Source: Cytobacillus oceanisediminis 2691 (GTDB lineage Bacteria > Bacillota > Bacilli > Bacillales > Cytobacillaceae). Taken from it: 64,000 nt of DNA. Shown here in pieces: positions 52,358 through 61,573 of this stretch; positions within the stretch are counted from its first letter, which is position 1, and each line of letters begins with the position of its first letter. Below the pieces are notes generated by a model that was not told where the DNA came from, ran no database searches, and worked only from the letters and a program-made list of their open reading frames with translations. The position numbers were made by a program, and so were the translations under genes. The stretch covers positions 2,765,501 through 2,829,500 of the forward strand of contig NZ_CP015506.1 in NCBI RefSeq assembly GCF_000294775.2, read 5' to 3'.

Positions 52358-53803
52358 CTAATTGGCAAAACCATAGGAATCTGCAAAAAACTCCAGACCG
52401 CAATGCCGCGTTTCTCGTGAAAGTCCGCTTTCCTTTAGGCCCGGGAAGTCCAGATGGAGATCCTGAAAAACGGTATGATTATTATGGAAAACGGCGCCGG
52501 CCTCTAACCGGTCTGCAAATTCAAATGCTTTGGCTTCATCTTCTGTCCAAACAGAAGCCCTTAAACCAAATTCACTGTCATTTGCCAGGCTGATGACTTC
52601 CTCATCCTCTTTAAATGGAAGGATCGGAATGACAGGTCCAAACTGTTCAGCACGAACAATTTCACTTTTCTGATCCACACCGGTGATGATTGCAGGCAGT
52701 ATGTAATAGCCTTTATCCCAGGACTCTGGATCAAGCTGAATCCCTCCTGTGATGACGGTAGCTCCGGATTTTCTGGCACGTTCGATCAGCCCATTCACAT
52801 ATTCGTACTGGGCCTTATTGTTCAAAGGCCCCATCTCGGCATCAGGCTGAATGCCATTTCCAACCTTAATATGCTGAAATTCTTTTCTAAGCTTTTCTAC
52901 CAGCTCCCCGTATCGGGATTCATGGACATAGATCCTTTTGATGGCTGAGCACACCTGGCCTGCTGCCCTAAGAACTCCGAAACGCAGTCGCTTAATAGCG
53001 CTTTCATCCAGATTGGCATCTTCGAGAATAATAGCCGCATCATTTCCGCCAAGCTCCATGTAGACATTTTTCACCGTGCCTGAAGCAGCTCGCATGATTT
53101 CTTTCCCAGTCTCGGTACTGCCGACAAATGCAATGGTTCGGATTCGCGGATCTGAGCAAAGCTTATTGCCGATCAGCCCTCCTGAACCAGTTACAACATT
53201 AATGACTCCATCAGGGAAATAAGAAGCCACTGTCTTGAGGAATGACATGATTGTTAGCGGACAGCTTGTCGCCGGCTTTACAACGACTGTGTTTCCGGCA
53301 AGAACAGCTGGGATCACCCGCTTAAACGTAAGGATCATTGGTGAGTTCCATGGAGAGATCACTGCCGTTACCCCACGGGGACGCTTTCGGATTTGGACCT
53401 TCTGGGAACCGGGAATGGATTCAGGCTTCCACCATTCCAAAAGCTCTTCGGCAGCTTCCTTCATAATATCGACACAGCGCAGAAGGTCTTTTTTCGCTTC
53501 CACCAGCACTTTTCCATTTTCTCGGATCAGCAAAGTGGCGTTCTCTTCGACACTTGCTTTAATCTCGTCGGCAGCGAGCTTCATCCGGTTTGCCCGGTCC
53601 TCAATCTCACTTTTCGACCAGGTTTCAAAAGCCTTTGCTGCAGCAGAAATGGCCAATTCAACCTGTTCTTCTGTACACAAGGCAACTTCGCCCACAACTT
53701 CCTGATGATCAGCCGGATTAAGAACATGGGCTGTATTTTCTGTCTGGATCCACTCTCCAGCTATTAAATATTTTCCTGAAACAAATGGATACGTCGAAAT
53801 CAT
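52358..53803 (-). CDS. NAD(P)-dependent aldehyde dehydrogenase
   Basis: The 481-residue enzyme has the ALDH catalytic glutamate in MELGGNDAAII and cysteine in AAGQVCSAIKRIYV, with the nucleotide-binding FVGSTETGKEI. It oxidises an aldehyde to an acid. Placed directly after the TPP-dependent decarboxylase-like gene, it may oxidise the aldehyde that enzyme releases. AAGGGAG precedes the ATG. Confidence 0.92.
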   Translation of the reverse strand: MISTYPFVSGKYLIAGEWIQTENTAHVLNPADHQEVVGEVALCTEEQVELAISAAAKAFETWSKSEIEDRANRMKLAADEIKASVEENATLLIRENGKVLVEAKKDLLRCVDIMKEAAEELLEWWKPESIPGSQKVQIRKRPRGVTAVISPWNSPMILTFKRVIPAVLAGNTVVVKPATSCPLTIMSFLKTVASYFPDGVINVVTGSGGLIGNKLCSDPRIRTIAFVGSTETGKEIMRAASGTVKNVYMELGGNDAAIILEDANLDESAIKRLRFGVLRAAGQVCSAIKRIYVHESRYGELVEKLRKEFQHIKVGNGIQPDAEMGPLNNKAQYEYVNGLIERARKSGATVITGGIQLDPESWDKGYYILPAIITGVDQKSEIVRAEQFGPVIPILPFKEDEEVISLANDSEFGLRASVWTEDEAKAFEFADRLEAGAVFHNNHTVFQDLHLDFPGLKESGLSRETRHCGLEFFADSYGFAN

Positions 53804-53817
53804 CCCAAATCACTCCC

Positions 53818-55548
53818 TTACAACTTTTTCGGTTTGAACGCTTCCGCCGCGCCAGGAGGCCCACCAAATGGTTTCGCCATTGGCCCGACTGCTTCCATAT
53901 CCACTACGATCATGGATGGTTTTCTCTTGTCCATTGCCTTCTCCAGCTCGGATGCGAATTCTTCCGGAGAACCGATTTTTGCAGATGCAAATCCCATGGA
54001 CTGAGCCAGCAAAACGAAATCGGGGCTAACTAAATCGACCGCAACCTGCCGTCCATAGGCGGCATCCTGAATATTTCGGAGAACACCATATCCTGCATCA
54101 TCAAACAGGATGACGATTATCGGAAGGCTTTCCTGTACTGCAGTTGCCATTTCACCGACATTGACCATGAAGCCGCCATCTCCAGCTAATAAAACAACTT
54201 GTCTATCCTTACATCCCATTTGTGCTCCGATTGCAGTCGGCAAGCCTTGCCCAATTCCTCCGCCTGAAGCATGTATGGATGTACGCGGCTGATATATTTC
54301 AAATAATCGGCTGCCCCAGACATTTGCCTGTACCGTAACGTCACGCACCAATACAGTATCCCGCGGGAGCAATTTACGCATAGCATCAGCAATTTTTTCA
54401 TATGGTCCAAGTGTTGCTCTCAACTGAAGACGCAGTTCTTTCCTTACTGATAGCACTTCTTCCAAATAATCTTTGGAAGGTGATAATGATTCCTTAGCCA
54501 ATTCTTCATTTACTTTTCTCAATATAAGCTTAGCATCACCTGCCAGCCCAATGGCCGCGGCATAATTTCTGTTCATTGCCTGGAGATCAGCATCAATGCT
54601 GATATGATTTTCTGGAATTTCTATTTTCCAGTTGGAGGTTTCATTCCCTCTAAATCTGACTCCAATGCTGATCAGGAGATCCGATTTTTTCACTAAATCT
54701 TTTGTTAATTCAAATGATGCAAAGTGGCCAATACATTGAGGATGATCCTCCGGAATGCTGCCCTTTCCTGATTGGCTCGTAATAACGGCTGCCCCGATCC
54801 TTTCCGCAAGCTCCTGCAATTCTTTGGAAGCCCCGGAGCTAATGACGCCCCCACCTGCCCAAATGACCGGGCGGCGGGCCTGGCTGACTTTGGTTATCGC
54901 CTCTTTTGGAAGATACGATATTGAGCTGTTTTCCTGTACTGAAACATACACTTCTTCCAATGAATAATCCGGTATAATTGCAGATTGGAAATCGATTGGA
55001 ATTTCTACTGAAACAGGTCCTGAAGGTACAGCAGCAGCTTCCTTAATGGCTTGCCTGATAACCGCAGCTGCCTGTTCAGGCCTTCTTAGCCGCATAGCTT
55101 TTTTGCATGAACCCTCCATAATAGACAGCTGGTCTTTACACTCGTGAATATAGCCTCTTCCAGTTCCCAAATAGGGGGATGCAACCTCACCTGTTAAATG
55201 CAGGAGCGGAACCCCCGCTGCCCATGACTCAATCAGTGAACCAGCAGCGTTTCCTGCACCAGTTCCCGTACTCGTGATGACCACTCCCAATTTTCCTGTC
55301 GCACGGGCATAACCATCTGCCATATTTGCCGCACCGCTCTCCCCGCGGGAGCATACCAGATGAATTCTTCCATCACGGAGGATGGCATCATAAATCGGCA
55401 TATTATGAATGCTTACAATCCCAAATGCCACCTCAACACCAGCACGGACGAGTTCCTTCACAACTGCATCTGCTGCAGTAAATTCCATTTGCTCACTTGC
55501 TTTTACCGGTGCAATTTCCAATTGTTCCTGTTGGCTCATCATAATCAT
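53818..55548 (-). CDS. Thiamine pyrophosphate enzyme, acetolactate synthase/benzoylformate decarboxylase-like
   Basis: The 576-residue protein has the three-domain TPP-enzyme fold. The catalytic glutamate is in SRGESGAANMADGYARATG; the TPP/Mg site is LAGDGGFMVN followed by ILFDDAGYG, where the usual NN pair is DD. Such enzymes decarboxylate 2-keto acids or join aldehydes. With ALDH and Rieske genes next to it, decarboxylation of an aryl 2-keto acid is plausible. Several in-frame ATGs occur at the start (55548, 55542, 55539). Confidence 0.85.
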   Translation of the reverse strand: MIMMSQQEQLEIAPVKASEQMEFTAADAVVKELVRAGVEVAFGIVSIHNMPIYDAILRDGRIHLVCSRGESGAANMADGYARATGKLGVVITSTGTGAGNAAGSLIESWAAGVPLLHLTGEVASPYLGTGRGYIHECKDQLSIMEGSCKKAMRLRRPEQAAAVIRQAIKEAAAVPSGPVSVEIPIDFQSAIIPDYSLEEVYVSVQENSSISYLPKEAITKVSQARRPVIWAGGGVISSGASKELQELAERIGAAVITSQSGKGSIPEDHPQCIGHFASFELTKDLVKKSDLLISIGVRFRGNETSNWKIEIPENHISIDADLQAMNRNYAAAIGLAGDAKLILRKVNEELAKESLSPSKDYLEEVLSVRKELRLQLRATLGPYEKIADAMRKLLPRDTVLVRDVTVQANVWGSRLFEIYQPRTSIHASGGGIGQGLPTAIGAQMGCKDRQVVLLAGDGGFMVNVGEMATAVQESLPIIVILFDDAGYGVLRNIQDAAYGRQVAVDLVSPDFVLLAQSMGFASAKIGSPEEFASELEKAMDKRKPSMIVVDMEAVGPMAKPFGGPPGAAEAFKPKKL

Positions 55549-55566
55549 TCCTGCCTTTGCTTAATA

Positions 55567-56358
55567 TTAAAGCGCTTTCCCCAGCGCTCCAGCTGTCTCA
55601 ATGGTTGATCCTGAAACATAACTTGCCTGCTTTGAGGCTAAAAAGAGAATGACACTGGCTACTTCTTCTGCTTCTCCAACCCTGCCCAGCGGAATCTCCC
55701 GCTTTACTGCAAGATCTTTGTAATATTCCTCGGCATCCATATCAGGTGCATTTTTCAATCGTCTGCGTTCCCACTGGTCAGTACGGATTAATCCAAGACT
55801 TACGGAGTTGACCAGGATATTGTCTGATGCAAGCTCTTGGGAAAGCGTTTTACTTAAGTTTAAAAGACCTGCCCTTGTTGCGGCCGTAGCAACCATATGT
55901 CTTTCAGGTTCCTTTGCAAGCGTCGCATTAATATTGATGATCCTTCCGCCTCCGCGCCTCACTAAATATGGATGGACAGCACGTACCGCATGGATAATGG
56001 CAAAATATTTTAACTGAATCTGTTCCTGCCATTGCTCATCTGTAATATCGAAGAAATACCCCATAACACTTTGTCCGGCGGCATTAACTAAAATATCAAT
56101 TCCTTCAAGCCGGGATGCTGCTGAATCGACAAAACGATTAACATCCTCTTTATTTGTTACATCACAAGTGGCGGCAAAGATTGATTCCCGTGGCCCGAAA
56201 TGCAATAAATGGTCAAATGCTTTATCCTTCCTCTCTGCATTTCTGCCGCATACCGCAACTTTTGCACCTTCCTGAAGGAACATTTCTGCTGTTTTGAGGC
56301 CTACTCCCGAAGTCCCGCCCATTATGACTGCTGTTTTTCCTTTTAAACCAAAGTCCAT
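55567..56358 (-). CDS. SDR-fold protein with altered YxxxK motif
   Basis: The 263-residue protein has the Rossmann motif VIMGGTSGVGLKTA, the NAAGQ motif, and the classical fold length. At the catalytic position the motif reads ATAATRAG, so the Tyr and Lys of YxxxK are Thr and Arg. It belongs to a divergent SDR group in which dehydrogenase activity cannot be assumed. AAAGGGG precedes the ATG. It sits between the extradiol dioxygenase and TPP-enzyme genes. Confidence 0.85.
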   Translation of the reverse strand: MDFGLKGKTAVIMGGTSGVGLKTAEMFLQEGAKVAVCGRNAERKDKAFDHLLHFGPRESIFAATCDVTNKEDVNRFVDSAASRLEGIDILVNAAGQSVMGYFFDITDEQWQEQIQLKYFAIIHAVRAVHPYLVRRGGGRIININATLAKEPERHMVATAATRAGLLNLSKTLSQELASDNILVNSVSLGLIRTDQWERRRLKNAPDMDAEEYYKDLAVKREIPLGRVGEAEEVASVILFLASKQASYVSGSTIETAGALGKAL

Positions 56359-56381
56359 AACGATACCCCTTTCAAATAGCT

Positions 56382-57296
56382 TTAGGTTAATGCATTCACG
56401 TTAACCCAACCTGGATCAGGCTTTCCGCCCATGGCTGCACGTGCTTCAGGTTTTGGAGGTCCGGCTATTCCCCATTGATCCATCAGGTGTGGAACCCTTT
56501 TCCATACTCGAGCCACCCATTCTTCCTCATCTTCAATGGTTTCTAAATAACACGTGTATTCCATGACAAATTTGGCAGGATCCTGAAAGTAACAGAAGAT
56601 GTTATTTCCCGGTCCATGGCGTCCAGGCCCCCAAAGCTCCTGATAACCTGCTTTTCTGACGTTTGAAATCCCCCGCATGACTTCATCCACCGTGTCTACC
56701 TCATAGGCAATATGATTGACAGATGCATGCCGGTCCTGATTGAAGGCAAGTGAGTGATGCTTCCTGTTGCAGCGAAGGAAAGACATTTGGTGTTCGCTCC
56801 AATCAGTTACCTTAAATCCTAAAATATTAGTATAAAAATCTGTAATCATATCCAGGTCTGCCGTATTCATGACAACATGATTCAGCTTCACCGGATCCAC
56901 ATTCTTCTTATTCCAGATAGTCGTGTGCATTTCCACCCATGCTGAAAGTTCAATGCAGCGGTTTTCCGGATCAGCAAAGCGAAGTCCGTACCCTTTACCT
57001 TCTTCATCTAAATAGCCCGGCGGTGAAATAACCGGGATACCCTTGGAAGCCAGAATCTCCGCTGCCCTGTCAACGGCGTTCTTATCAACCATTCCAAATG
57101 CAATATGGTGAAGCCCCGCTTTTTCTCCCCGCTTCAAATTTAAAATATGATTCTCTGAACCAGCACCCCTGAAATAGACAGAATCCCCATCCTCGGATAC
57201 CTTATCAAGTCCCCAAATCTTCTCGTAAAACTCAGCCTGCTCCTCAAGAACTGGAGTAATGAGACTAATGTGCCTCAAGTGAGTAATACCTAACAT
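56382..57296 (-). CDS. Type I extradiol ring-cleavage dioxygenase
   Basis: The 304-residue protein has two VOC domains. The C-terminal one keeps the iron ligands: His in LNHVVMNTADL, His in VNHIAYEVDTV and Glu in KFVMEYTCYL, as in catechol-2,3-dioxygenase-type enzymes. It opens a catechol ring beside the hydroxyls. ATG 57296 with GGAGGT upstream is preferred to 57311. The ring-cleavage product would go to the alpha/beta hydrolase near 61 kb. Confidence 0.88.
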   Translation of the reverse strand: MLGITHLRHISLITPVLEEQAEFYEKIWGLDKVSEDGDSVYFRGAGSENHILNLKRGEKAGLHHIAFGMVDKNAVDRAAEILASKGIPVISPPGYLDEEGKGYGLRFADPENRCIELSAWVEMHTTIWNKKNVDPVKLNHVVMNTADLDMITDFYTNILGFKVTDWSEHQMSFLRCNRKHHSLAFNQDRHASVNHIAYEVDTVDEVMRGISNVRKAGYQELWGPGRHGPGNNIFCYFQDPAKFVMEYTCYLETIEDEEEWVARVWKRVPHLMDQWGIAGPPKPEARAAMGGKPDPGWVNVNALT

Positions 57297-57370
57297 CCTA
57301 TGCACCTCCAAAATAATAGATTTACAATCCTCCGATCATTGGCTGCCGAGGAAACATTTTTTGTTAAAGG

Positions 57371-57416
57371 AACCGGGATGACCCGGCAGAGTTAAATTTA
57401 GCGGACCATCCCGGTT
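57371..57416. terminator. Hairpin between cupin and dioxygenase genes
   Basis: AACCGGGATG and CATCCCGGTT form a perfect 10-bp stem with a 26-nt loop. On the minus strand it is followed by CCTTTAAC, so it is at most a weak terminator; it may set transcript ratios within the operon. Confidence 0.5.
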
Positions 57417-57449
57417 ATATTCATTAGAGTGCCAGTTTGCCAGAAACTA

Positions 57450-57986
57450 TTATTTTCCGTTGATGATAGCTTCTCTTTCTTTCGCACGCTGAATGCGCAG
57501 CTCTTCAAGAGCACTCCCTTTCGGATATGTAGGAAGATTTGGTTTTACTGCTCCAAGCATAACCAGCATTAATGCTTCTTCATCGCCATCATTATGAATG
57601 CCGCGGTACACTCCCGGAGGAGAACTGATGCAGTCACGCTCATTCAGACGAATTTCATGTACTTCATCCTTGCCTACTTCCTGGATAAGAGCCTTTACAC
57701 TCCCTTTAAGAATAAAGAATACTTCTTCCACATCATCGTGAAGATGAAGAGGTCCAACACATCCAGCTGGAAGCACCATCGTGCTGAGTGTGAAATGTTC
57801 CGCTGCGATTACATTTGAATCATTATTCGCTGTAGCGCCGCGGCCAATATATCTCATTTGCGCCCTCTTGTACTTTGGATCAATTTCTTCTTGAAATTTA
57901 AGAACATTCCAGTCCAGTGATCGATCTTGCAGCCTTGCTACATATTTTTTTTCGAAAGCTTGCACATCAAATTTTTCAGCTGACAT
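57450..57986 (-). CDS. Cupin-domain protein
   Basis: The 178-residue protein has a single cupin barrel. Motif 1 GPLHLHDDVEEVFFILKG supplies histidines and a glutamate for metal, and motif 2 includes SPPGVYRGIHNDGDEEA with a further histidine. It may be a small metal-dependent oxygenase or isomerase, or a binding protein. TAGGAGTG precedes the ATG, and an IclR-type box lies directly upstream, making it the first gene of the catabolic transcript. Confidence 0.85.
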   Translation of the reverse strand: MSAEKFDVQAFEKKYVARLQDRSLDWNVLKFQEEIDPKYKRAQMRYIGRGATANNDSNVIAAEHFTLSTMVLPAGCVGPLHLHDDVEEVFFILKGSVKALIQEVGKDEVHEIRLNERDCISSPPGVYRGIHNDGDEEALMLVMLGAVKPNLPTYPKGSALEELRIQRAKEREAIINGK

Positions 57987-58013
57987 ATAATATCACTCCT
58001 AAATCTTTATTAT

Positions 58014-58038
58014 GTTTTATATACAAAACAATGTTTTA
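58014..58038. promoter_or_regulatory. IclR-type operator upstream of the cupin gene
   Basis: GTTTTATATACAAAAC (58014-58029) is an inverted repeat GTTTT-N6-AAAAC and continues AATGTTTTAC, forming a third half-site. Three further copies lie at 59537, 59637 and 61400. Confidence 0.65.
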
Positions 58039-58133
58039 CTTACAGATTAATAATAAATCCCAATATTTAATATGTCAATTAAAAATATTGAGAAAAATTA
58101 AATTATTAAAACCTTGTTTCAAATATGAAACTA

Positions 58134-59411
58134 TCATACGATTACTTTTCTATTTGGAGGAATCTGCTCAATTCGAAGTTCAGCTGCCTCTTTTTTGATT
58201 GTAAATATATAAGCGATGAAGCCTAAGCTTGCTGCAATGATAAGCATAACAATCGATGGGCCAAAGTCCCCGCCTGCAAGGTCTCTCATCCATCCCATGA
58301 TATAGCTTGAAAAACCGCCTAAAATATTAGTGAATCCCATAAGACCGGCAGCGCGCCCTGCTGTTTCCGGGGTTGAAAATTTTACGATAAATAAATTGCT
58401 TAAATGGAACACCCCGCCTTGAGTTCCCATTGCGAGTCCCATACAAATACCAGCCAGAACCGGATGTGGTGCAAAAATAGCTGCTGTTAAGAAGACTGCC
58501 GTTAAACTGAATAGAATCGTGGCCAGCAAGCTTGGACGTCTTGTTTTGTCAGCCAAAAATCCGCAGGATAAGACAAAGCCCAGAGCAAACAGCCAGGATA
58601 ATGAGGTAATCCCCGTCATTGCTTCTCTTGAGAAACTTTTCGCCTCAACGAGATAAGTAGGCAGCCAAATGCTGATTCCGAAAAACAAAAACGATGACAT
58701 TAACATGCCAAACCAAACGATCCAATAGCGGTAGTCCTGTGCAAAGCTTTTCTTTGGTTTTTCAGTGCCATCAGACTTGCGGATATACGCAAGCTCTTCC
58801 TTATCAATTGCATAATGTTCTTCAGGAGTATCCCGAGTAAGGAACCAAAACATTGGAATAACAAAAAACAGATTAAAAGCAGCGAGGAAGAAAAACGCAG
58901 CTTCCCAATGAAAGGTTGCAAGCACTAAAGTCAATATAACAGCACCACAGGCAGGTCCGAAATAATTGCCCGCGAGCCAGGTAGATTGTGCCCGGCCAAG
59001 TTCCCGCTGGTTAAACCAATTTGAAATGAATTTTCCGCAGACCGGAATCATCATCCCTTCACCGAATCCAAGAATTACCCTGCTGATTAAAAACATCTCA
59101 TAGGAAGTTGCCAAACCGCCTGCAATCATGGTCGCAGTCCAAATGAACAGCCCGAATACTGCCGTTTTCCGCGGACCTGCTTTATCAATAACAAAGCCCC
59201 AGAATATATTTGAAACGGCGTAAGAGATAGTAAAGATAAATGTTATTAAGCCAATTTTGGCATTTTTGTCTGCCCCTGTAAGCCCCAGATCACTCAGGAA
59301 GCCAGGATCCGTTTGAATAACCGAGATTCCCAGTTTATCAATTTGTCCAAAAAACCAGAAAAAGAATATAGGCACAGCAATATAGAGCCATCTTTTGTTC
59401 CCTTTCAGCAT
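58134..59411 (-). CDS. MFS transporter, aromatic/organic acid type
   Basis: The 425-residue permease has 12 predicted membrane segments with the anion:cation symporter pattern (FWFFGQIDKLGISVIQ in TM1; GFVIDKAGPRKTAVFG after TM2; SRVILGFGEGMMIPVCGKFISNWF in TM4-5). It should import the substrate of the cluster. ATG 59411 with AAAGGGGATC upstream is preferred over the open frame at 59441. Two IclR-type boxes lie upstream. Confidence 0.9.
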   Translation of the reverse strand: MLKGNKRWLYIAVPIFFFWFFGQIDKLGISVIQTDPGFLSDLGLTGADKNAKIGLITFIFTISYAVSNIFWGFVIDKAGPRKTAVFGLFIWTATMIAGGLATSYEMFLISRVILGFGEGMMIPVCGKFISNWFNQRELGRAQSTWLAGNYFGPACGAVILTLVLATFHWEAAFFFLAAFNLFFVIPMFWFLTRDTPEEHYAIDKEELAYIRKSDGTEKPKKSFAQDYRYWIVWFGMLMSSFLFFGISIWLPTYLVEAKSFSREAMTGITSLSWLFALGFVLSCGFLADKTRRPSLLATILFSLTAVFLTAAIFAPHPVLAGICMGLAMGTQGGVFHLSNLFIVKFSTPETAGRAAGLMGFTNILGGFSSYIMGWMRDLAGGDFGPSIVMLIIAASLGFIAYIFTIKKEAAELRIEQIPPNRKVIV

Positions 59412-59536
59412 TTGTGATCCCCTTTCAAGAAACATATTCATTTTTTGTAATCGCTTTCAATTACTTTTCAAATATTATACTTCATAAGAAAATATTTTTT
59501 GGGTGGTATTTTTTTCCCTCCTTTCAGCCATATTAT

Positions 59537-59560
59537 GTTTTACATACAAAACAATGTTTA
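59537..59560. promoter_or_regulatory. IclR-type operator upstream of the MFS gene
   Basis: GTTTTACATACAAAAC (59537-59552) followed by AATGTTTACC matches the boxes in front of the cupin and hydrolase genes. Confidence 0.65.
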
Positions 59561-59636
59561 CCACTTATCAATAGTGTAAAGTTTTTCGAAAATTGAGTCA
59601 ATGAAAAATTATAATTTGTTTCATTTACTAAAAAAA

Positions 59637-59652
59637 GTTTTATATACTAAAC
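59637..59652. promoter_or_regulatory. Second IclR-type box upstream of the MFS gene
   Basis: GTTTTATATACTAAAC differs from the cupin box by one base and lacks the AATGTTT extension. It lies right behind the iclR terminator. Confidence 0.5.
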
Positions 59653-59682
59653 AAAAAAAGCTTGCAGCAGCTGCAAGCTTTT
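59653..59682 (-). terminator. Terminator of the iclR-type gene
   Basis: AAAAGCTTGCAGCTGCTGCAAGCTTTTTTT on the minus strand is, in its arms AAAGCTTGCAG and CTGCAAGCTTT, an 11-bp stem with a T run. Confidence 0.85.
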
Positions 59683-59699
59683 AACCACTCTTTCTATTC

Positions 59700-60482
59700 T
59701 TATAAATGATATCCCATATATCCTGATAACTTTTTTGAAATCTCAAGCACTTTAGGCAGCGCTACTTGTTCAATAAACTCATCATGGAATGTTGTCTCTG
59801 TTGCTACAACATTAATAGCCGCCATAATGCTGCCGGTTTTATCAAATATGGGCGCCGCTACTGATTGAATCCCATGGTGAAGCTCTCCTTTTGTAATGGA
59901 GTATCCATTTCTCCTGATTATTTCAATTTCATTTTGAAAATCAGCCAGGGATGTTTTTGTCCGATCCGTATACGGTTTTAATTCGGATCCATAAAAAAGC
60001 TGTTTCAGCTTTTCCTGCGGCTGATAGGCAAGCAGCAATTTACCATTTGCTGTTGCATGAGCTGGAAGCCTCAGTCCGATATTGACATTAATAGCAGATA
60101 CCCCTCTGACAGGAGCACTGCCAACATACACCACTTCATTCCCATCCAGAATAGATAAATGGCAGGAAGCCCCTGTTTCATCTCTTAATGTTTCCAAATA
60201 TGGCTGGGCAATTTCCGGAAGTTTTAACGTACTTAAGTAGGAAAAGCCCAATTCTAATACCTGGGGCGTTAAACTATATCTCTTTGAGTTTTCGTCCTGG
60301 TCAAGATAACCAAGCGATTGGAGAGTATACAATAATCGATACGGGACTGTTCGGCTAACATTCAATTCTTTTGCAATTTCAACCAGTGACAGAGTTGGAC
60401 GCTCCTCATTAAAGAGCTTTAAGATTTCCAGCCCCCGTACCAGAGCATTGGCATTATACCGCTCTTTCTCCTCTTTTGCCAT
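59700..60482 (-). CDS. IclR-family transcriptional regulator
   Basis: The 260-residue protein has an N-terminal winged helix (about residues 10-75; LSLVEIAKELNVSRTVPYRLLYTL) and the IclR effector domain (GLRLPAHATANGKLLLA; NGYSITKGELHHGIQSVAAPIFD). It probably controls the aromatic cluster through the GTTTT-N6-AAAAC boxes. ATG 60482 with AGGGGGTGA upstream is preferred to GTG 60491. It lies between the hydrolase and MFS genes and ends at its own terminator. Confidence 0.92.
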   Translation of the reverse strand: MAKEEKERYNANALVRGLEILKLFNEERPTLSLVEIAKELNVSRTVPYRLLYTLQSLGYLDQDENSKRYSLTPQVLELGFSYLSTLKLPEIAQPYLETLRDETGASCHLSILDGNEVVYVGSAPVRGVSAINVNIGLRLPAHATANGKLLLAYQPQEKLKQLFYGSELKPYTDRTKTSLADFQNEIEIIRRNGYSITKGELHHGIQSVAAPIFDKTGSIMAAINVVATETTFHDEFIEQVALPKVLEISKKLSGYMGYHL

Positions 60483-60558
60483 GCAAGTCACCCCCTGTTT
60501 ACATTTTTACTAACATATTAACAAAACCAGGAGAGAAATAGGAAATATTTCTCTATGG

Positions 60559-61377
60559 TTACCTTTCAGCTAATTCTTCTTTTTTGTATGCTCCCTGCAG
60601 GAAATTCAAAATAAGGGCATTAAAATAGTCCGCATTCTCCTGATAGCATAAATGCCCTGTTTTCGGAATGGTTTTCAGAATTGAATTAGGGATATACTGA
60701 TGGAAAATTTCAGATTCGCTTACAGGAGTCACCTTATCCAATGCCCCGCAAATAACAAGGACAGGAACAGGAATGGAAGGCAAAATATCCATTTGATTTA
60801 AATTTGAAAGTGAAAAGGCCACAGAGCGATAGCCCATCGGCCTCACCTGGGACATGATGCGTTCTGCTTCCTTCTTTACTTCAGGATCCGGGTTTGGCGC
60901 AAGAAGTTCTTTTACCCTTAATTGAGCCAACTCCTTTGGATCCAATGTGTCAATATTATGTAAGCGGTTCTTCAGCTTTCTTTCGTTTTCTTCTTGACTC
61001 TGCCCCGCGGCACCGCGAGTGGCATCGGCTATGATCAGCCTGGTCACCATATCAGGATAACGGCTGCAGAAATCAAGAGCAATGGCTGAACCCATTGAAT
61101 GGCCTAAAAGATTAACAGTTTTATAATGCAAACCGTCAATAAAGCCCTTTAAAACATCAGCAAATTGGCTGAACTGTGTAAATTCCTCCCTTGGATCAGA
61201 GCTCTTGCCATAGCCGGGCGCATCCCAGGCAATAACAGTAAATTCCTTACTTAACCCTTCCAGCTGCTTTTTCCAGGATTGTGAATTGTTTCCCAGCCCA
61301 TGAAGAATAACAAGCGGCTCACCATTTCCTTCAACTTCATAATGAATCGTTAAATCATTCACTTCAATAAATGGCAT
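60559..61377 (-). CDS. Alpha/beta hydrolase, meta-cleavage product hydrolase-like
   Basis: The 272-residue enzyme has the nucleophile serine in LLGHSMGSAIAL, acid residue in ICGALDKVTPV and histidine in PKTGHLCYQE, and the oxyanion motif LHGLGNNSQSW. It resembles MhpC/BphD-type C-C hydrolases that cut the ring-fission product, though ester hydrolases look similar. ATG 61377 with GGAGGTTATAC upstream is preferred over 61395. An IclR box lies 23 bp upstream of the start. Confidence 0.85.
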   Translation of the reverse strand: MPFIEVNDLTIHYEVEGNGEPLVILHGLGNNSQSWKKQLEGLSKEFTVIAWDAPGYGKSSDPREEFTQFSQFADVLKGFIDGLHYKTVNLLGHSMGSAIALDFCSRYPDMVTRLIIADATRGAAGQSQEENERKLKNRLHNIDTLDPKELAQLRVKELLAPNPDPEVKKEAERIMSQVRPMGYRSVAFSLSNLNQMDILPSIPVPVLVICGALDKVTPVSESEIFHQYIPNSILKTIPKTGHLCYQENADYFNALILNFLQGAYKKEELAER

Positions 61378-61399
61378 TGTATAACCTCCACACATGTTT

Positions 61400-61422
61400 G
61401 TTTTGTAAGTAAAACAATGTTT
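61400..61422. promoter_or_regulatory. IclR-type operator upstream of the hydrolase gene
   Basis: GTTTTGTAAGTAAAAC (61400-61415) followed by AATGTTTC has the same GTTTT-N6-AAAAC-AATGTTT layout as the boxes at 58014 and 59537. Confidence 0.65.
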
Positions 61423-61522
61423 CGGTTACCCCTATCATAAATCATATTCTGGAATAGTCAACTGAATAGTCAAAAAATATCTTGTCCTTTATATCATAGC
61501 CCCAGTCTCTTAAGCAACAATA

Positions 61523-61550
61523 AAAACCCGATCATTTAAGAACGGGTTTT
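61523..61550. terminator. Terminator next to the 46-aa gene
   Basis: AAAACCCG and CGGGTTTT form an 8-bp stem with A and T runs on both sides. On the minus strand it follows the 46-aa gene by 24 bp. Confidence 0.75.
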
Positions 61551-61573
61551 TATTTCTGTAACTGGGCTTCTAA

